Positions 24,991-34,167 of a stretch of 64,000 nt of DNA are shown one piece after another. A program made the translations under genes and the position numbers. Origin of the DNA: Planomicrobium stackebrandtii (lineage in GTDB: Bacteria > Bacillota > Bacilli > Bacillales_A > Planococcaceae); the NCBI RefSeq assembly GCF_030814955.1, contig NZ_JAUSWB010000009.1:1-64000 (forward strand). The letters are read 5' to 3'. Position 1 is the first letter of the stretch; every line of letters begins with the position of its first letter. A model generated the notes under the pieces. It was not told the DNA's origin and did no database searches. It worked only from the letters and a program-made list of their open reading frames with translations.

Positions 24991-26037
24991 TTGATACGAT
25001 TTGAGAATGACTATGCAGAAGGAGCACATAGAAGAATTTTGGAACGGCTACTGGAAACAAACGAAGAACAAAGCGCAGGCTATGGCATGGATGAATATAG
25101 TGAACGAGCCAAAATGTTAATAAAAGATGCCTGTGATGCGCCATCAGCAGATGTCCATTTCCTGGTAGGGGGTACGCAAACAAATACGATTTTAATCGCT
25201 TCTGTTTTGCGGCCCCATCAAGGTGTCATTTCTGCACATTCGGGCCATATTGCCGTTCATGAAACGGGTGCTATAGAAGCGACGGGCCATAAAGTCCTTA
25301 TTTTGCCGAGTGAAGATGGAAAAATTCACGCAGAACAAGTTAGGCGGGTACATGAAGAGCATTGGAATGATCCTACTCACGAACACATTGTCCAGCCGGC
25401 CATGGTCTACCTATCCAATCCAACAGAATTGGGTACAACCTACAGCAGAACAGAGTTGGAAGAGTTGCGGAAGGTGTGCCTTGATTGTGAGTTAATCTTA
25501 ATGATGGATGGCGCCAGACTGGGATACGGGTTGGCTTCAGAAGGCAGCGACTTAACATTAGCCGATGTTGCCAGACTTTGTGATGTGTTTTATATTGGGG
25601 GAACAAAGATTGGTGCATTGTTTGGAGAAGCTGTAGTGATCACAAATCCAGCTTTGAAAAAAGATTTCCGCTACATGATCAAACAAAGAGGCGGACTTTT
25701 GGCTAAAGGACGGATACTGGGAATCCAGTTTGAAACACTTTTTCAAGATGGTTTGTACATGGAGTTGTCCAAACACGCAGTGGATGCGGCAATAACCATT
25801 CGAGCAGCTTTTGAAAACAATGGATTTGAAATGAAATATGATTCCAAAACCAATCAGCAATTTCCTATCCTCAGAAACGATGAGATAGAAAAATTAAGCA
25901 AAAAATATGCATTCCATACTTGGGAAAAAGTAAATGAAACCGAAAGCGTCGTCAGGTTCTGCACCAGCTGGTCTACTAAGGTGGAACATGTGCGTGCATT
26001 AGTGGATGACATTGAATCACTGAAACGCAGGCAATAA
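24991..26037 (+). CDS. Threonine-aldolase-like PLP enzyme
   Basis: A 348-residue fold-type I PLP enzyme of the beta-eliminating lyase/threonine aldolase group. N-terminal RFENDYAEGAHRRIL, FLVGGTQTNTIL, the histidine of SAHSGHIAVHETGA, MMDGARLGYGLASEG and the PLP lysine in YIGGTKIGALFGEA are visible. It probably cleaves L-threonine or a related beta-hydroxy amino acid to glycine and an aldehyde. The start is TTG at 24991 after AAGGGGG. It stands alone with a terminator. Confidence 0.83.
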   Translation: MIRFENDYAEGAHRRILERLLETNEEQSAGYGMDEYSERAKMLIKDACDAPSADVHFLVGGTQTNTILIASVLRPHQGVISAHSGHIAVHETGAIEATGHKVLILPSEDGKIHAEQVRRVHEEHWNDPTHEHIVQPAMVYLSNPTELGTTYSRTELEELRKVCLDCELILMMDGARLGYGLASEGSDLTLADVARLCDVFYIGGTKIGALFGEAVVITNPALKKDFRYMIKQRGGLLAKGRILGIQFETLFQDGLYMELSKHAVDAAITIRAAFENNGFEMKYDSKTNQQFPILRNDEIEKLSKKYAFHTWEKVNETESVVRFCTSWSTKVEHVRALVDDIESLKRRQ

Positions 26038-26078
26038 AATATGGAAGAGTTTTTTGAAATATAGCCATCGAAAAAATT

Positions 26079-26177
26079 ATGGCAGCAGAGAAAGACCGAA
26101 AAAAGGGCGGACGTCCTTCAAAAACCAGTAGAGACAGCATGGCAACGAATTCTGCCTGCTGTCTTTTTTTTATATAG
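26079..26177 (+). CDS. Possible 32-residue basic peptide or gene remnant
   Basis: A short frame coding MAAEKDRKKGGRPSKTSRDS and a cysteine-containing tail. The KKGGRPSK stretch resembles basic GRP (AT-hook-like) segments at the start of some TetR regulators and resolvases. The second half overlaps the terminator hairpin, and no ribosome-binding site is evident. It is most likely a decayed gene start or chance. Confidence 0.2.
   Translation: MAAEKDRKKGGRPSKTSRDSMATNSACCLFFI
26132..26171 (+). terminator. Terminator after the threonine-aldolase-like gene
   Basis: AGACAGCA-T-GGCA pairs with TGCC-TGCTGTCT, followed by T8. Confidence 0.8.
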
Positions 26178-26233
26178 CGTGCTCGACAATTATCGACATG
26201 GATCATTCGGGCAAAAGCTAAGGGTCAGTAAAA

Positions 26234-27175
26234 TTATGTGTACTGATCAATTATTTCACGTGAAAGATTGCAGATACTAGCTATAATTTCTGGGGGTTCG
26301 ATAATTTTTACGGAAGTGCCTAGCTGGAAAAAGTACCTCGAAACATATTCAATTTCAGTTCTGCTTATAGTTGCTTCTATATAACCGTGATCATCATCTA
26401 CCTTTGTGATGTGTGTTTCCAGCCAAGGCTCTCCGCTGCATTGCCTCATTCCTTCACGTGTCAATTCTGCATGCAATTTTATGGAACTTTTGGATTCCTG
26501 GTTATGCTGACTTCTCAGCCATGATTTTAAATCAGTTCCGGTATATACGTTTTTATGTGTGTTCTCCATAGAAACGATTCTATCAACTCGATAAAGTCGG
26601 ATTTCTCCGAGGCTTACATCCGCGGCAGGCATATACCAAAGACCGTCATTCGCATAAACGCCCAAAGGAGTTACATCCTTTACGGTGGTTTTGGTTTTCG
26701 AATAGTACTCTATTTTTAGTAGCTGATTTTCAGCTGAGGCATTGATAATTTCCTTCAAAAAAGGGGAGGGAAGGTTTCTGTTTTTTGTTTCAAATAAAAG
26801 TACCTCATCTAGCCGAACGACTTTTTTCTTGGCATCGTTTGGAAGATTAGCATATAACTTTCTTGTAACAGAGTCGACATTGACCTCAAAAGGCAATGAC
26901 TTTAAATTCCTTAAAGCCTGAAAAGCAAAAAAGATGGAAAATGCTTCGTTCTCGTCAAAAATGACTGGCGGCAGCACTCTATCATGCAATAACCGGTAAC
27001 CACCATTGCGTCCAGGTTCAGTATAAAGGGGAATGCCCATTTCAGTTAATTCAAGCAAGTATCTGTGTGCAGTTCTTATTGAAACACCAAATTCGTTTGC
27101 CACATCTTGTGCTACAAATACGCGTTTCGAGTTTACGAAGAGAATCAAATCGAATAGTACTTTTGTTTTGGACAT
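26234..27175 (-). CDS. YafY-type HTH/WYL transcriptional regulator
   Basis: A 313-residue regulator with an N-terminal DeoR/HTH_11 winged helix (FVAQDVANEFGVSIRTAHRYLLEL, residues about 22-45) and a WYL domain in the middle (GVYANDGLWYMPAADVSLGEIRLYRVDRI), which binds ligands in this family. I chose ATG at 27175 because AAAGGAG is eight bases upstream. It is divergent from a quinone oxidoreductase gene, with a palindrome between them, so it probably regulates that gene and itself. Confidence 0.83.
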   Translation of the reverse strand: MSKTKVLFDLILFVNSKRVFVAQDVANEFGVSIRTAHRYLLELTEMGIPLYTEPGRNGGYRLLHDRVLPPVIFDENEAFSIFFAFQALRNLKSLPFEVNVDSVTRKLYANLPNDAKKKVVRLDEVLLFETKNRNLPSPFLKEIINASAENQLLKIEYYSKTKTTVKDVTPLGVYANDGLWYMPAADVSLGEIRLYRVDRIVSMENTHKNVYTGTDLKSWLRSQHNQESKSSIKLHAELTREGMRQCSGEPWLETHITKVDDDHGYIEATISRTEIEYVSRYFFQLGTSVKIIEPPEIIASICNLSREIIDQYT

Positions 27176-27194
27176 GATCATTTCTCCTTTAATA

Positions 27195-27211
27195 ATGACA
27201 TGTATTGTCAT
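27195..27211. promoter_or_regulatory. Palindrome between WYL regulator and oxidoreductase
   Basis: ATGACA-N5-TGTCAT is a perfect 6-bp inverted repeat directly upstream of the regulator's ribosome-binding site and within the divergent promoter region. It is a good candidate operator for the WYL regulator. Confidence 0.5.
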
Positions 27212-27257
27212 GTTATTAGCTTAAAATAGAAAATAAGCAAATACAAGCGGAGGTGGA

Positions 27258-28241
27258 ATGATGGATAGCAATTTAAATATGGGTAAAAATTTTATGAAAG
27301 CGGCTGTCTTGCACGAGTTCGGAGATGAAAACCAGCTGGTGACAGAATGGATTCCAATACCCCAAGTAGATGATCATGATGTATTGATAAAAGTTGAAGT
27401 TGCAGGGGTCGGTCAATGGGATATTTTTGAAAGACAAGGCGGATATGCAAAGATGTTGAAAATGGAAGCGAATTTTCCGTATGTATTAGGGTCTGAATGT
27501 TCAGGGACTATTGTTTCGAAAGGGAAAAGTGTGAAGGGGTTTGAACTAGGAGATAAAGTGATGGGGATAGGATTTCTGAATCCTAAAGGCGGTTTTTATG
27601 CCGAGTTTGCTGCTCTCGAGCAAAAATATGTAACTCATATTCCACCAAGTATAAGTGTTGAGGAAGCTGGTGTTATTTCAGGAGCAGGAATAACCGCGCT
27701 GCGCGGACTGGAAGATATCTTACAAGTAAAAAGGGATGAATCCGTTATGATTTTTGGTGCCAGCGGCGGAGTGGGGCATATTGCTGTGCAGCTTGCCAAA
27801 CAAATCGGCGCCAAAGTTTTGGCCGTTGCATCGGGAGCTGATGGAGTCGAGATGGTACGAAAGCTTGGTATAGAGAATATTGCGGATGGTTACAGAAACG
27901 ATCTTCTGTCTGCGGCAAAAGCAGTTGAACCTGAAGGGTTTGATGCAGCTCTTTTCACTGCCGGTGGAGAAATAACCAAAACAATTATGCAGTCGATGAA
28001 ACCTGGAGGCAGAGCTGCCTATCCAAATGGTGTTTATCCACTGCCGACTAGTGAAAAAATCAAAGTGACTGCATTTAATGGAGAGCCTGATGGGGATATA
28101 ATTAGCAGGTTTACCGACCATGTAAAGATGGGGAATGTAAAAGCGCATATAGATGAATCCTTTTCGTTGGAAAATGCATCTGCTGCTCATCTGGCATTAC
28201 AGAAACATTATCTAGGGAAGTTGGCACTAGAAATAACGTGA
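27258..28241 (+). CDS. NADPH:quinone-oxidoreductase-type MDR alcohol dehydrogenase
   Basis: A 327-residue zinc-less medium-chain dehydrogenase/reductase of the quinone oxidoreductase group. The N-terminal catalytic domain carries YVLGSECSGTIVSKG, and the Rossmann motif is FGASGGVGHIAVQLAKQIGA near residue 168. Two adjacent ATGs (27258, 27261) follow GGAGGTGG; either may be used. It is likely controlled by the divergent WYL regulator, perhaps as a defence against electrophiles. Confidence 0.85.
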   Translation: MMDSNLNMGKNFMKAAVLHEFGDENQLVTEWIPIPQVDDHDVLIKVEVAGVGQWDIFERQGGYAKMLKMEANFPYVLGSECSGTIVSKGKSVKGFELGDKVMGIGFLNPKGGFYAEFAALEQKYVTHIPPSISVEEAGVISGAGITALRGLEDILQVKRDESVMIFGASGGVGHIAVQLAKQIGAKVLAVASGADGVEMVRKLGIENIADGYRNDLLSAAKAVEPEGFDAALFTAGGEITKTIMQSMKPGGRAAYPNGVYPLPTSEKIKVTAFNGEPDGDIISRFTDHVKMGNVKAHIDESFSLENASAAHLALQKHYLGKLALEIT

Positions 28242-28303
28242 AACTGATTTAACCTATTTGGAATTCGACAACGATGAGATTTCGAGAGAAATGGCAATAT
28301 CAA

Positions 28304-28345
28304 ATAAGAAGCGAGAAACTTAGCTGCAAGTTTCTGGCTTCTTAT
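28304..28345. terminator. Stem-loop between oxidoreductase and SMR operon
   Basis: ATAAGAAGCGAGAAACTT pairs with AAGTTTCTGGCTTCTTAT apart from one mismatch. The stem is strong but T-runs are short on both strands, so it may end both convergent transcripts inefficiently. Confidence 0.5.
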
Positions 28346-28378
28346 AATTCATAAATTAAAGGATAGAGGGTTTGTGGT

Positions 28379-28693
28379 TCAAGAAACCAGTTTCAACCCA
28401 ACTGCTGAACCCAACACCATGGCAATAAAGAGGATTCGCCTCCAATCCTTGGATTCATTGTAGAAAAGCATGCCGAGTATAGCACCGCCGGATGCTCCGA
28501 TTCCAGTCCAAATGGCGTAAGCTGTTCCCATGGCCAGGGTTTCCATGGCATAAGCCAAAAAGATAAAGCTTGCACCAAAGCCAATAAGCAACAATAAAAG
28601 AGACTGCCAATTGCGGTCCTGATGCAGCTTATTGATCATTGCCACACCGAACATTTCAAATACGCCTGCCAAAACCAATGCTGTCCACGCCAT
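28379..28693 (-). CDS. ykkD: SMR-family guanidinium exporter subunit (YkkD/GdnD type)
   Basis: A 104-residue four-helix small multidrug resistance protein. The essential glutamate is in VLAGVFEMFGVAMIN (helix 1), and helix 3-4 residues IWTGIGASGGAILG are typical. Its ATG overlaps the previous gene's TAA by one base (TAATG), so the two subunits are coupled and probably form a heterodimer. The upstream guanidine-I riboswitch gives the substrate: guanidinium exported by proton antiport. Confidence 0.88.
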   Translation of the reverse strand: MAWTALVLAGVFEMFGVAMINKLHQDRNWQSLLLLLIGFGASFIFLAYAMETLAMGTAYAIWTGIGASGGAILGMLFYNESKDWRRILFIAMVLGSAVGLKLVS

Positions 28694-29034
28694 TATACTC
28701 TTCCTCCTTCAGAAATCGGATCTTTCGTTACTAATTTCAAGCCGATGACGCCTGCCAACAAAACGCCGACCAACAGAAGTTTGGCTGCACTGAACGGCTC
28801 GTTAAAGAAGATGATTTCAGATAGAACTGTTCCTGCTGTCCCAAGTCCAACAAAAACCGCATAAACCGTTCCGACCGGCAACTTACGGCCTGCCATGATC
28901 ATGACCGTGAAACTGATGACAATTGCGATGACTGTAATTGTCCAATCCCAAAACCCATCAGCATGTTTTAAGCCAATGACCCAAACCACTTCAAAAACCG
29001 CAGCAAGTATTACTTTCACCCAATTTGAATTCAC
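28693..29034 (-). CDS. ykkC: SMR-family guanidinium exporter subunit (YkkC/GdnC type)
   Basis: A 113-residue small multidrug resistance protein with the Gdx-type helix 1 [20 protein letters not shown] (glutamate for substrate/proton binding, then GLKxxDGF) and [19 protein letters not shown]. The start is GTG at 29034, nine bases after AAGGAGG; the frame is open further but only through the leader. It is the first gene of the pair and lies 150 bases beyond the riboswitch terminator, with an inverted-repeat element in between. Confidence 0.88.
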   Translation of the reverse strand: MNSNWVKVILAAVFEVVWVIGLKHADGFWDWTITVIAIVISFTVMIMAGRKLPVGTVYAVFVGLGTAGTVLSEIIFFNEPFSAAKLLLVGVLLAGVIGLKLVTKDPISEGGRV

Positions 29035-29057
29035 TCTAAATTCCTCCTTGTTGTATG

Positions 29058-29177
29058 TATATAAGTTGAACTCAAGATATTCATAAGCTGATATTCCGCA
29101 AATCAGCTGCCAAGAGCTTGCAAAAGCCATGTTCAAAGCGGTTCTAAAAATAAGGGTTCTTAAATTCAACTTATATA
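29058..29177. repeat. 120-bp inverted-repeat element (MITE-like), intact copy
   Basis: The termini TATATAAGTTGAACTCAAGA (29058-29077) and the reverse complement of TCTTAAATTCAACTTATATA (29158-29177) match at 18 of 20 positions. The interior holds a GCTGAT/ATCAGC hairpin and no coding capacity. It lies between the guanidine riboswitch and ykkC, inside the transcribed leader. Related degenerate copies are at 18527-18624 and 49773-49853. Confidence 0.7.
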
Positions 29178-29182
29178 GAAAT

Positions 29183-29305
29183 AAAAAAGCCCGGGAGAAC
29201 TGTAAAAAACAGTTTCTCCCAGGCTTTTGTCCTTCCGTGACACAGCAGAGCTGTGAGTTTTCTCTCGGACCAGGCCAGCGTAGATGCTGCGGAACCCTAG
29301 AAAAC
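29183..29305 (-). ncRNA. Guanidine-I (ykkC) riboswitch with terminator
   Basis: On the minus strand the aptamer carries the class hallmarks CTAGGGTTCCG, CTGGTCCGAGAGAAA, CACGG and GGACAAAAGCCTGGGAGA. The terminator is the hairpin at 29189-29226 (GCCTGGGAGAAACTG with CAGTTCTCCCGGGC) followed by U6. In this class guanidine binding prevents termination and switches on export genes, which fits the SMR pair downstream. Confidence 0.94.
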
Positions 29306-29397
29306 ATTTCAGATATGCAATTACTTTGTATTGTACAAGCTTTGGCGAAATACTTCAACCAACTTGTTCGATTGCTGCCGGATGAAGAATTGAAAAC

Positions 29398-30021
29398 TTA
29401 AAACGGATTTTTAGAGTTTCTGGCCATCTCATCAGCGACTTGCTTTGAAGTTGGATTTTCTTCTTCCTGCAAGCGATCGATGATGTTCTTGTAATCCGTT
29501 TCGTTTCGGTTTTGGCTCATTTTGTATGCAGCTTGAACTTCTCTCACCGGAATCTTGAATCCGACGATGCCTTTTAGCTCCTTTTCCAGCAGTGAGGGGG
29601 ACAACGTGTCCCACAGAACCGGATTTTCACGATGGCTCTCGTATTTTTGCATTAAGTTCGTTAAATCCTGTTTTAATTCTTCTTCTGACATAAGTTGTGC
29701 GGTGCCATAGAGATGGACAGCCTGGTAGTTCCAGGTTGGAACGTTTTCCTGTTCATACCAGGAAGAAGAGATATATGCATGAGGCCCCTGGAACATGATG
29801 AGTACTTCTTCAGAAGTTTCAAATGTTCGCCACTGGGGATTTCCGTATGCCATATGCCCGGTTATGAAATAATCTTCACCTTGTTTTTTCAATTGAAGCG
29901 GGAGGTGGGTCGCAATGGGTTTTCCTTTTTTGGTAGTAACAAGTGTTGCGAACGAGTTTTGCTGAACAAAATCTGTGATTTCTTCAAAATCGCTGACCTT
30001 AAAATATTTTGGAATAAACAT
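29398..30021 (-). CDS. paiB: PaiB-type FMN-binding transcriptional regulator
   Basis: A 207-residue PaiB-family protein with a flavin-reductase-like split-barrel domain: MFIPKYFKVSDFEEI at the start, TKKGKPIATHLPL, GHMAYGNPQW and YEQENVPTWNYQAVHLYG. In B. subtilis PaiAB affects sporulation and degradative-enzyme genes. The second ATG (30021) is chosen because AAAGGTGG abuts the first. It is third in marR-paiA-paiB. Confidence 0.9.
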   Translation of the reverse strand: MFIPKYFKVSDFEEITDFVQQNSFATLVTTKKGKPIATHLPLQLKKQGEDYFITGHMAYGNPQWRTFETSEEVLIMFQGPHAYISSSWYEQENVPTWNYQAVHLYGTAQLMSEEELKQDLTNLMQKYESHRENPVLWDTLSPSLLEKELKGIVGFKIPVREVQAAYKMSQNRNETDYKNIIDRLQEEENPTSKQVADEMARNSKNPF

Positions 30022-30047
30022 AAACATCCACCTTTCAGATATGCGTT

Positions 30048-31032
<985 letters not shown>

Positions 31033-31044
31033 AGAATCTCCTCT

Positions 31045-31063
31045 TTTGCAGTTTAGTTGCAAA
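31045..31063 (-). promoter_or_regulatory. Operator-like repeat 1 upstream of marR
   Basis: TTTGCA-N7-TGCAAA is a perfect 6-bp inverted repeat just upstream of the marR ribosome-binding site. It shares the TTGCA half-site with the larger palindrome at 31098. Confidence 0.5.
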
Positions 31064-31097
31064 TACAATAAAAATAATTAAGAAGAATATATCATTA

Positions 31098-31121
31098 TTT
31101 TGTTGCACATGCAACAAAATT
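31098..31121 (-). promoter_or_regulatory. Operator-like repeat 2: perfect 24-bp palindrome
   Basis: The arms ATTTTGTTGCA and TGCAACAAAAT flank a CA centre. This is typical size and symmetry for a MarR site, 66 bases before marR. Confidence 0.65.
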
Positions 31122-31195
31122 TTTGTGGATTGGATGTCTGTCTTTAAGAAATATTTTCATATTCTAGTTGCCCATTAAGTTATAAGGCTTATTTT

Positions 31196-31235
31196 AGCAT
31201 ATGCTCTTGAACATATAAGCATATGCTGATATGAT
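31196..31235 (+). promoter_or_regulatory. ars promoter with two AGCATATGCT palindromes
   Basis: TTGAAC (31207-31212), 17 bases, TATGAT (31230-31235) form the promoter. The 10-bp palindrome AGCATATGCT occurs at 31196-31205, upstream of -35, and at 31218-31227, in the spacer. The 22-base phase is about two helical turns. It is probably the ArsR operator. Confidence 0.7.
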
Positions 31236-31311
31236 ATTGTAAGTTTCAACAGCAGCAATAAAAGAAATTCTATAGCTTTAAAAGAATCCAATGAATGAGG
31301 TGAAAGAAAAG

Positions 31312-31662
31312 ATGGAAGTAAAAGCGAAGGAAATTGAAATCGAACAAGCGAGCACCGTGTTGAAGCTTCTGGGAGACAAAACCCGATTGTCCATGATGAA
31401 GCTGCTTGAAAAGAATGAGTGCTGTGTCTGCGAATTTGTAGAAATCTTTAACATTACACAGCCAGCCATCAGCCAGCATTTGAGGAAGTTGCGCGATGTC
31501 GGATTGGTGAAGGAAAACCGAAAAGGGCAGTGGATTTTTTATTCGCTGAATGCAGACAGTACGATGTATGAAATGGTGTTGCATATTCTGGCATTTATTC
31601 CAAGCCAGGACGAGCGGATCCAGGAATTAGAAAAACAAGGTTTGCGAATTAGTTGCAGATAA
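31312..31662 (+). CDS. arsR: ArsR arsenite-responsive repressor
   Basis: A 116-residue winged-helix repressor. The As(III) site is in the recognition-helix region [12 protein letters not shown] (Cys37, Cys38, Cys40), and DNA-binding helix sequence [16 protein letters not shown] follows. ATG at 31312 is preferred because GAGGTG is nine bases upstream; the earlier in-frame ATG lacks one. It opens the arsR-arsB-arsC-phosphatase operon. Confidence 0.92.
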   Translation: MEVKAKEIEIEQASTVLKLLGDKTRLSMMKLLEKNECCVCEFVEIFNITQPAISQHLRKLRDVGLVKENRKGQWIFYSLNADSTMYEMVLHILAFIPSQDERIQELEKQGLRISCR

Positions 31663-31675
31663 TGGAGGGAATTAC

Positions 31676-32971
31676 ATGTTACAAGTGGTTTTAGCATCGG
31701 TGATTTTCCTTCTTACGCTTGTACTCGTCATTTGGCAGCCGCGCAATCTTTCGATTGGGTGGTCAGCGATTGGCGGTGCAATACTTGCCTTATTGGTGGG
31801 GGTAGTCGATTTTCAAGATGTAGGAGATGTAGTAGGAATCGTATGGAATGCAACACTGGCTTTTATCGCCATCATCATCATCTCGTTGATTCTGGATGAA
31901 ATCGGATTTTTCGAGTGGGCAGCCTTACATATGGCGCGAATCGCCAAAGGAAACGGATTGCGCATGTTTGTCTTTGTCAGCATTCTCGGTGCGTTTGTGG
32001 CAGCCTTGTTTGCCAATGATGGAGCAGCGCTGATTTTAACACCGATTGTTCTGGCAATGGTCCGGAACTTGAACTTCTCGGAAAAAATGATTTTCCCGTT
32101 TATCATCGCCAGCGGATTTATAGCGGATACGACGTCGCTGCCGTTGGTCGTCAGTAACTTGGTAAACATCGTTTCGGCCGACTTTTTCGGCATTGGATTT
32201 GTGGAATATGCATCCCGGATGATTGTTCCGAATCTATTTGCTTTAGTTTCCAGTATTTTGGTGCTGTATTTATTTTTCCGCAAAGACATCCCGAAAAACT
32301 ACGATGTCACAAACTTGAAAAAACCGGTTGATGCTATCAAGGATCACAAGATGTTCCGCCTGTCATGGGTGATTCTTGCGGTACTGCTTATCGGCTATTT
32401 CTCAAGTGAATTTATTGGTGTACCGGTTTCCATCGTAGCCGGCATCATCGCCATCTTCTTCTTGCTGATGGCACAGAAGAGTCCGGCTGTCCGCACGCGG
32501 ATCATTTTGCGCGGGGCACCATGGGCGATTGTCTTCTTTTCACTTGGCATGTACGTCGTGGTCTACGGACTTCGAAATGTCGGGTTGACCAGTATTTTAG
32601 CAGATGTTATTCAGACCGCTGCAGATCAAGGCTTGTTTGTGGCGACGATGTCCATGGGCTTTATTGCAGCCATCCTATCGTCCATCATGAATAACATGCC
32701 GACTGTGATGATCAATGCCTTGGCGATTTCCGAAACGCAAACAACCGGAACCATTCGCGAAGCGTTGATTTATGCGAACATCATCGGATCGGATCTTGGT
32801 CCGAAAATCACGCCAATCGGCTCACTCGCTACTTTGCTGTGGCTTCACGTGTTGTCGGTAAAAGGTGTGAAAATCTCATGGGGGACGTATTTCAAGGTCG
32901 GTATTATCTTAACGGTTCCAACGCTGATTGCGACTCTCGTTGGGTTGTATCTATGGTTATTAGTTCTGTAA
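31676..32971 (+). CDS. arsB: Arsenite efflux permease ArsB
   Basis: A 431-residue membrane protein with about twelve hydrophobic segments, of the ArsB/NhaD ion-transporter superfamily. Visible blocks are [40 protein letters not shown] and [13 protein letters not shown] and [20 protein letters not shown], typical of ArsB. It exports arsenite using membrane potential, as no ArsA ATPase is present. GGAGGG precedes the ATG. Confidence 0.93.
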   Translation: MLQVVLASVIFLLTLVLVIWQPRNLSIGWSAIGGAILALLVGVVDFQDVGDVVGIVWNATLAFIAIIIISLILDEIGFFEWAALHMARIAKGNGLRMFVFVSILGAFVAALFANDGAALILTPIVLAMVRNLNFSEKMIFPFIIASGFIADTTSLPLVVSNLVNIVSADFFGIGFVEYASRMIVPNLFALVSSILVLYLFFRKDIPKNYDVTNLKKPVDAIKDHKMFRLSWVILAVLLIGYFSSEFIGVPVSIVAGIIAIFFLLMAQKSPAVRTRIILRGAPWAIVFFSLGMYVVVYGLRNVGLTSILADVIQTAADQGLFVATMSMGFIAAILSSIMNNMPTVMINALAISETQTTGTIREALIYANIIGSDLGPKITPIGSLATLLWLHVLSVKGVKISWGTYFKVGIILTVPTLIATLVGLYLWLLVL

Positions 32972-33004
32972 AAATAAATGTAAAAGAAAAAGGAGTTTTT
33001 TCTA

Positions 33005-33424
33005 ATGACGAAAAAAACATTATATTTTCTCTGCACTGGCAATTCATGCCGCAGCCAGATGGCAGAAGGCTGGGGAAAACAAATTCTTGGGGATGAGTGG
33101 CAGGTCTTGAGTGCGGGCATTGAAGCGCACGGACTGAATCCGAATGCCGTAAAAGCCATGAACGAGGTGAATATCGACATTTCGGGTCAAACTTCCGACA
33201 TCATTGACTTGGAAATCTTGAACAATGCCGACTTTGTCGTAACGCTTTGCGGCGATGCGGCGGACAAATGTCCGATGACACCGCCGCACGTCAAACGCGA
33301 TCATTGGGGATTTACCGATCCGGCGAAAGCAGAAGGATCGGATGAAGAAAAATGGACGGTCTTCCAAAACGTCCGTGATGAAATTGGAGAGCGGATTCGT
33401 CAATTTGCGGAAACAGGCAAATAG
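33005..33424 (+). CDS. arsC: Thioredoxin-coupled arsenate reductase ArsC
   Basis: A 139-residue low-molecular-weight-phosphatase-fold arsenate reductase. The P-loop is C10-TGNSC-R16 and the redox relay cysteines are Cys82 and Cys89 in [12 protein letters not shown]. It reduces arsenate to arsenite for export by ArsB, using thioredoxin. AAAAGGAG precedes the ATG. Confidence 0.95.
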   Translation: MTKKTLYFLCTGNSCRSQMAEGWGKQILGDEWQVLSAGIEAHGLNPNAVKAMNEVNIDISGQTSDIIDLEILNNADFVVTLCGDAADKCPMTPPHVKRDHWGFTDPAKAEGSDEEKWTVFQNVRDEIGERIRQFAETGK

Positions 33425-33475
33425 GAAAATGAAATTACCAGGAGCAACGGAAAATCCAAGATTGGAGGAAACGAC

Positions 33476-33904
33476 ATGACTAAAGAATATCAGGAGTTAG
33501 TAAAAGACCGCATTTTTATTGGTGGCGCAGCCGATGCAAGAGCCGCAGCAGCTACTGAAAACATTGATGTAGTGATTGACTTGCGTGCAGAAGCAGCAGA
33601 AGGCGAATATGATTATGTCCGTGTCCACAGTCCGATAGTGGATGATTCGGATGAGCAGCAGGACGAGTCGATTAAAAAAGCCATCGATCAAGTAGTGGAT
33701 GCCTATAATGGAGGCAAGAAAGTCTATTTCCACTGCGCAGGAGGCAGCAACCGGGCCGGTACTGTAGCTGTCGGTACGCTATTGGCACTTGGCAAAGCTG
33801 ATACGGTTGAGGAAGCAGAGGCCCAAGCGACTGCTGTACGCCCGATCATCATGGTGAAACCACAATTAAAAGAATCACTCAAACGCATTTTTCATCAAGA
33901 CTGA
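33476..33904 (+). CDS. Small CX5R (dual-specificity-like) phosphatase in the ars operon
   Basis: A 142-residue protein with the cysteine-phosphatase signature FHCAGGSNRAGT: Cys87 and Arg93 form CX5R. A probable general-acid loop is DDSDEQQD at 56-63. The fold looks like a compact dual-specificity or tyrosine phosphatase. TTGGAGG precedes the ATG, 51 bases after arsC. Its P-loop cysteine chemistry could act on phosphate, arsenate or phosphoprotein; the position suggests arsenic response, but no function is established here. Confidence 0.75.
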   Translation: MTKEYQELVKDRIFIGGAADARAAAATENIDVVIDLRAEAAEGEYDYVRVHSPIVDDSDEQQDESIKKAIDQVVDAYNGGKKVYFHCAGGSNRAGTVAVGTLLALGKADTVEEAEAQATAVRPIIMVKPQLKESLKRIFHQD

Positions 33905-33981
33905 TTTTTAGAATGGTAATTAAAGTGGGCAGAATAGTTTGTTTCTGCTTCCCAATAGTTATTTTGATAGGTAGACAAATG

Positions 33982-34004
33982 GAGCTCGCGATTGGGCTCT
34001 TTTT
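33982..34004 (+). terminator. Terminator of the ars operon
   Basis: The arms GAGCTC and GGGCTC with a six-base loop precede five T. Confidence 0.7.
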
Positions 34005-34167
34005 GTTTTGGCTGGGGTCAGGTAAAACATAGGAAATTCGGTCTTGCTGATTGAATGTGGTGCACCGGTTGTCTTGCCAATTTCTGCAGGTCTGACTAGC
34101 CTCTTGAATTTGGGGTATAAGATGAATCAGGCTTTCTTTAAAGTAAACCGCCAAAGGAGGGTGTAAA

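Noticed and set aside
28693..29358. 221-residue SMR protein with long N-terminal extension
   Set aside because: The extension is the riboswitch, its terminator and the inverted-repeat element; GTG at 29034 has AAGGAGG and gives a normal 113-residue SMR protein.
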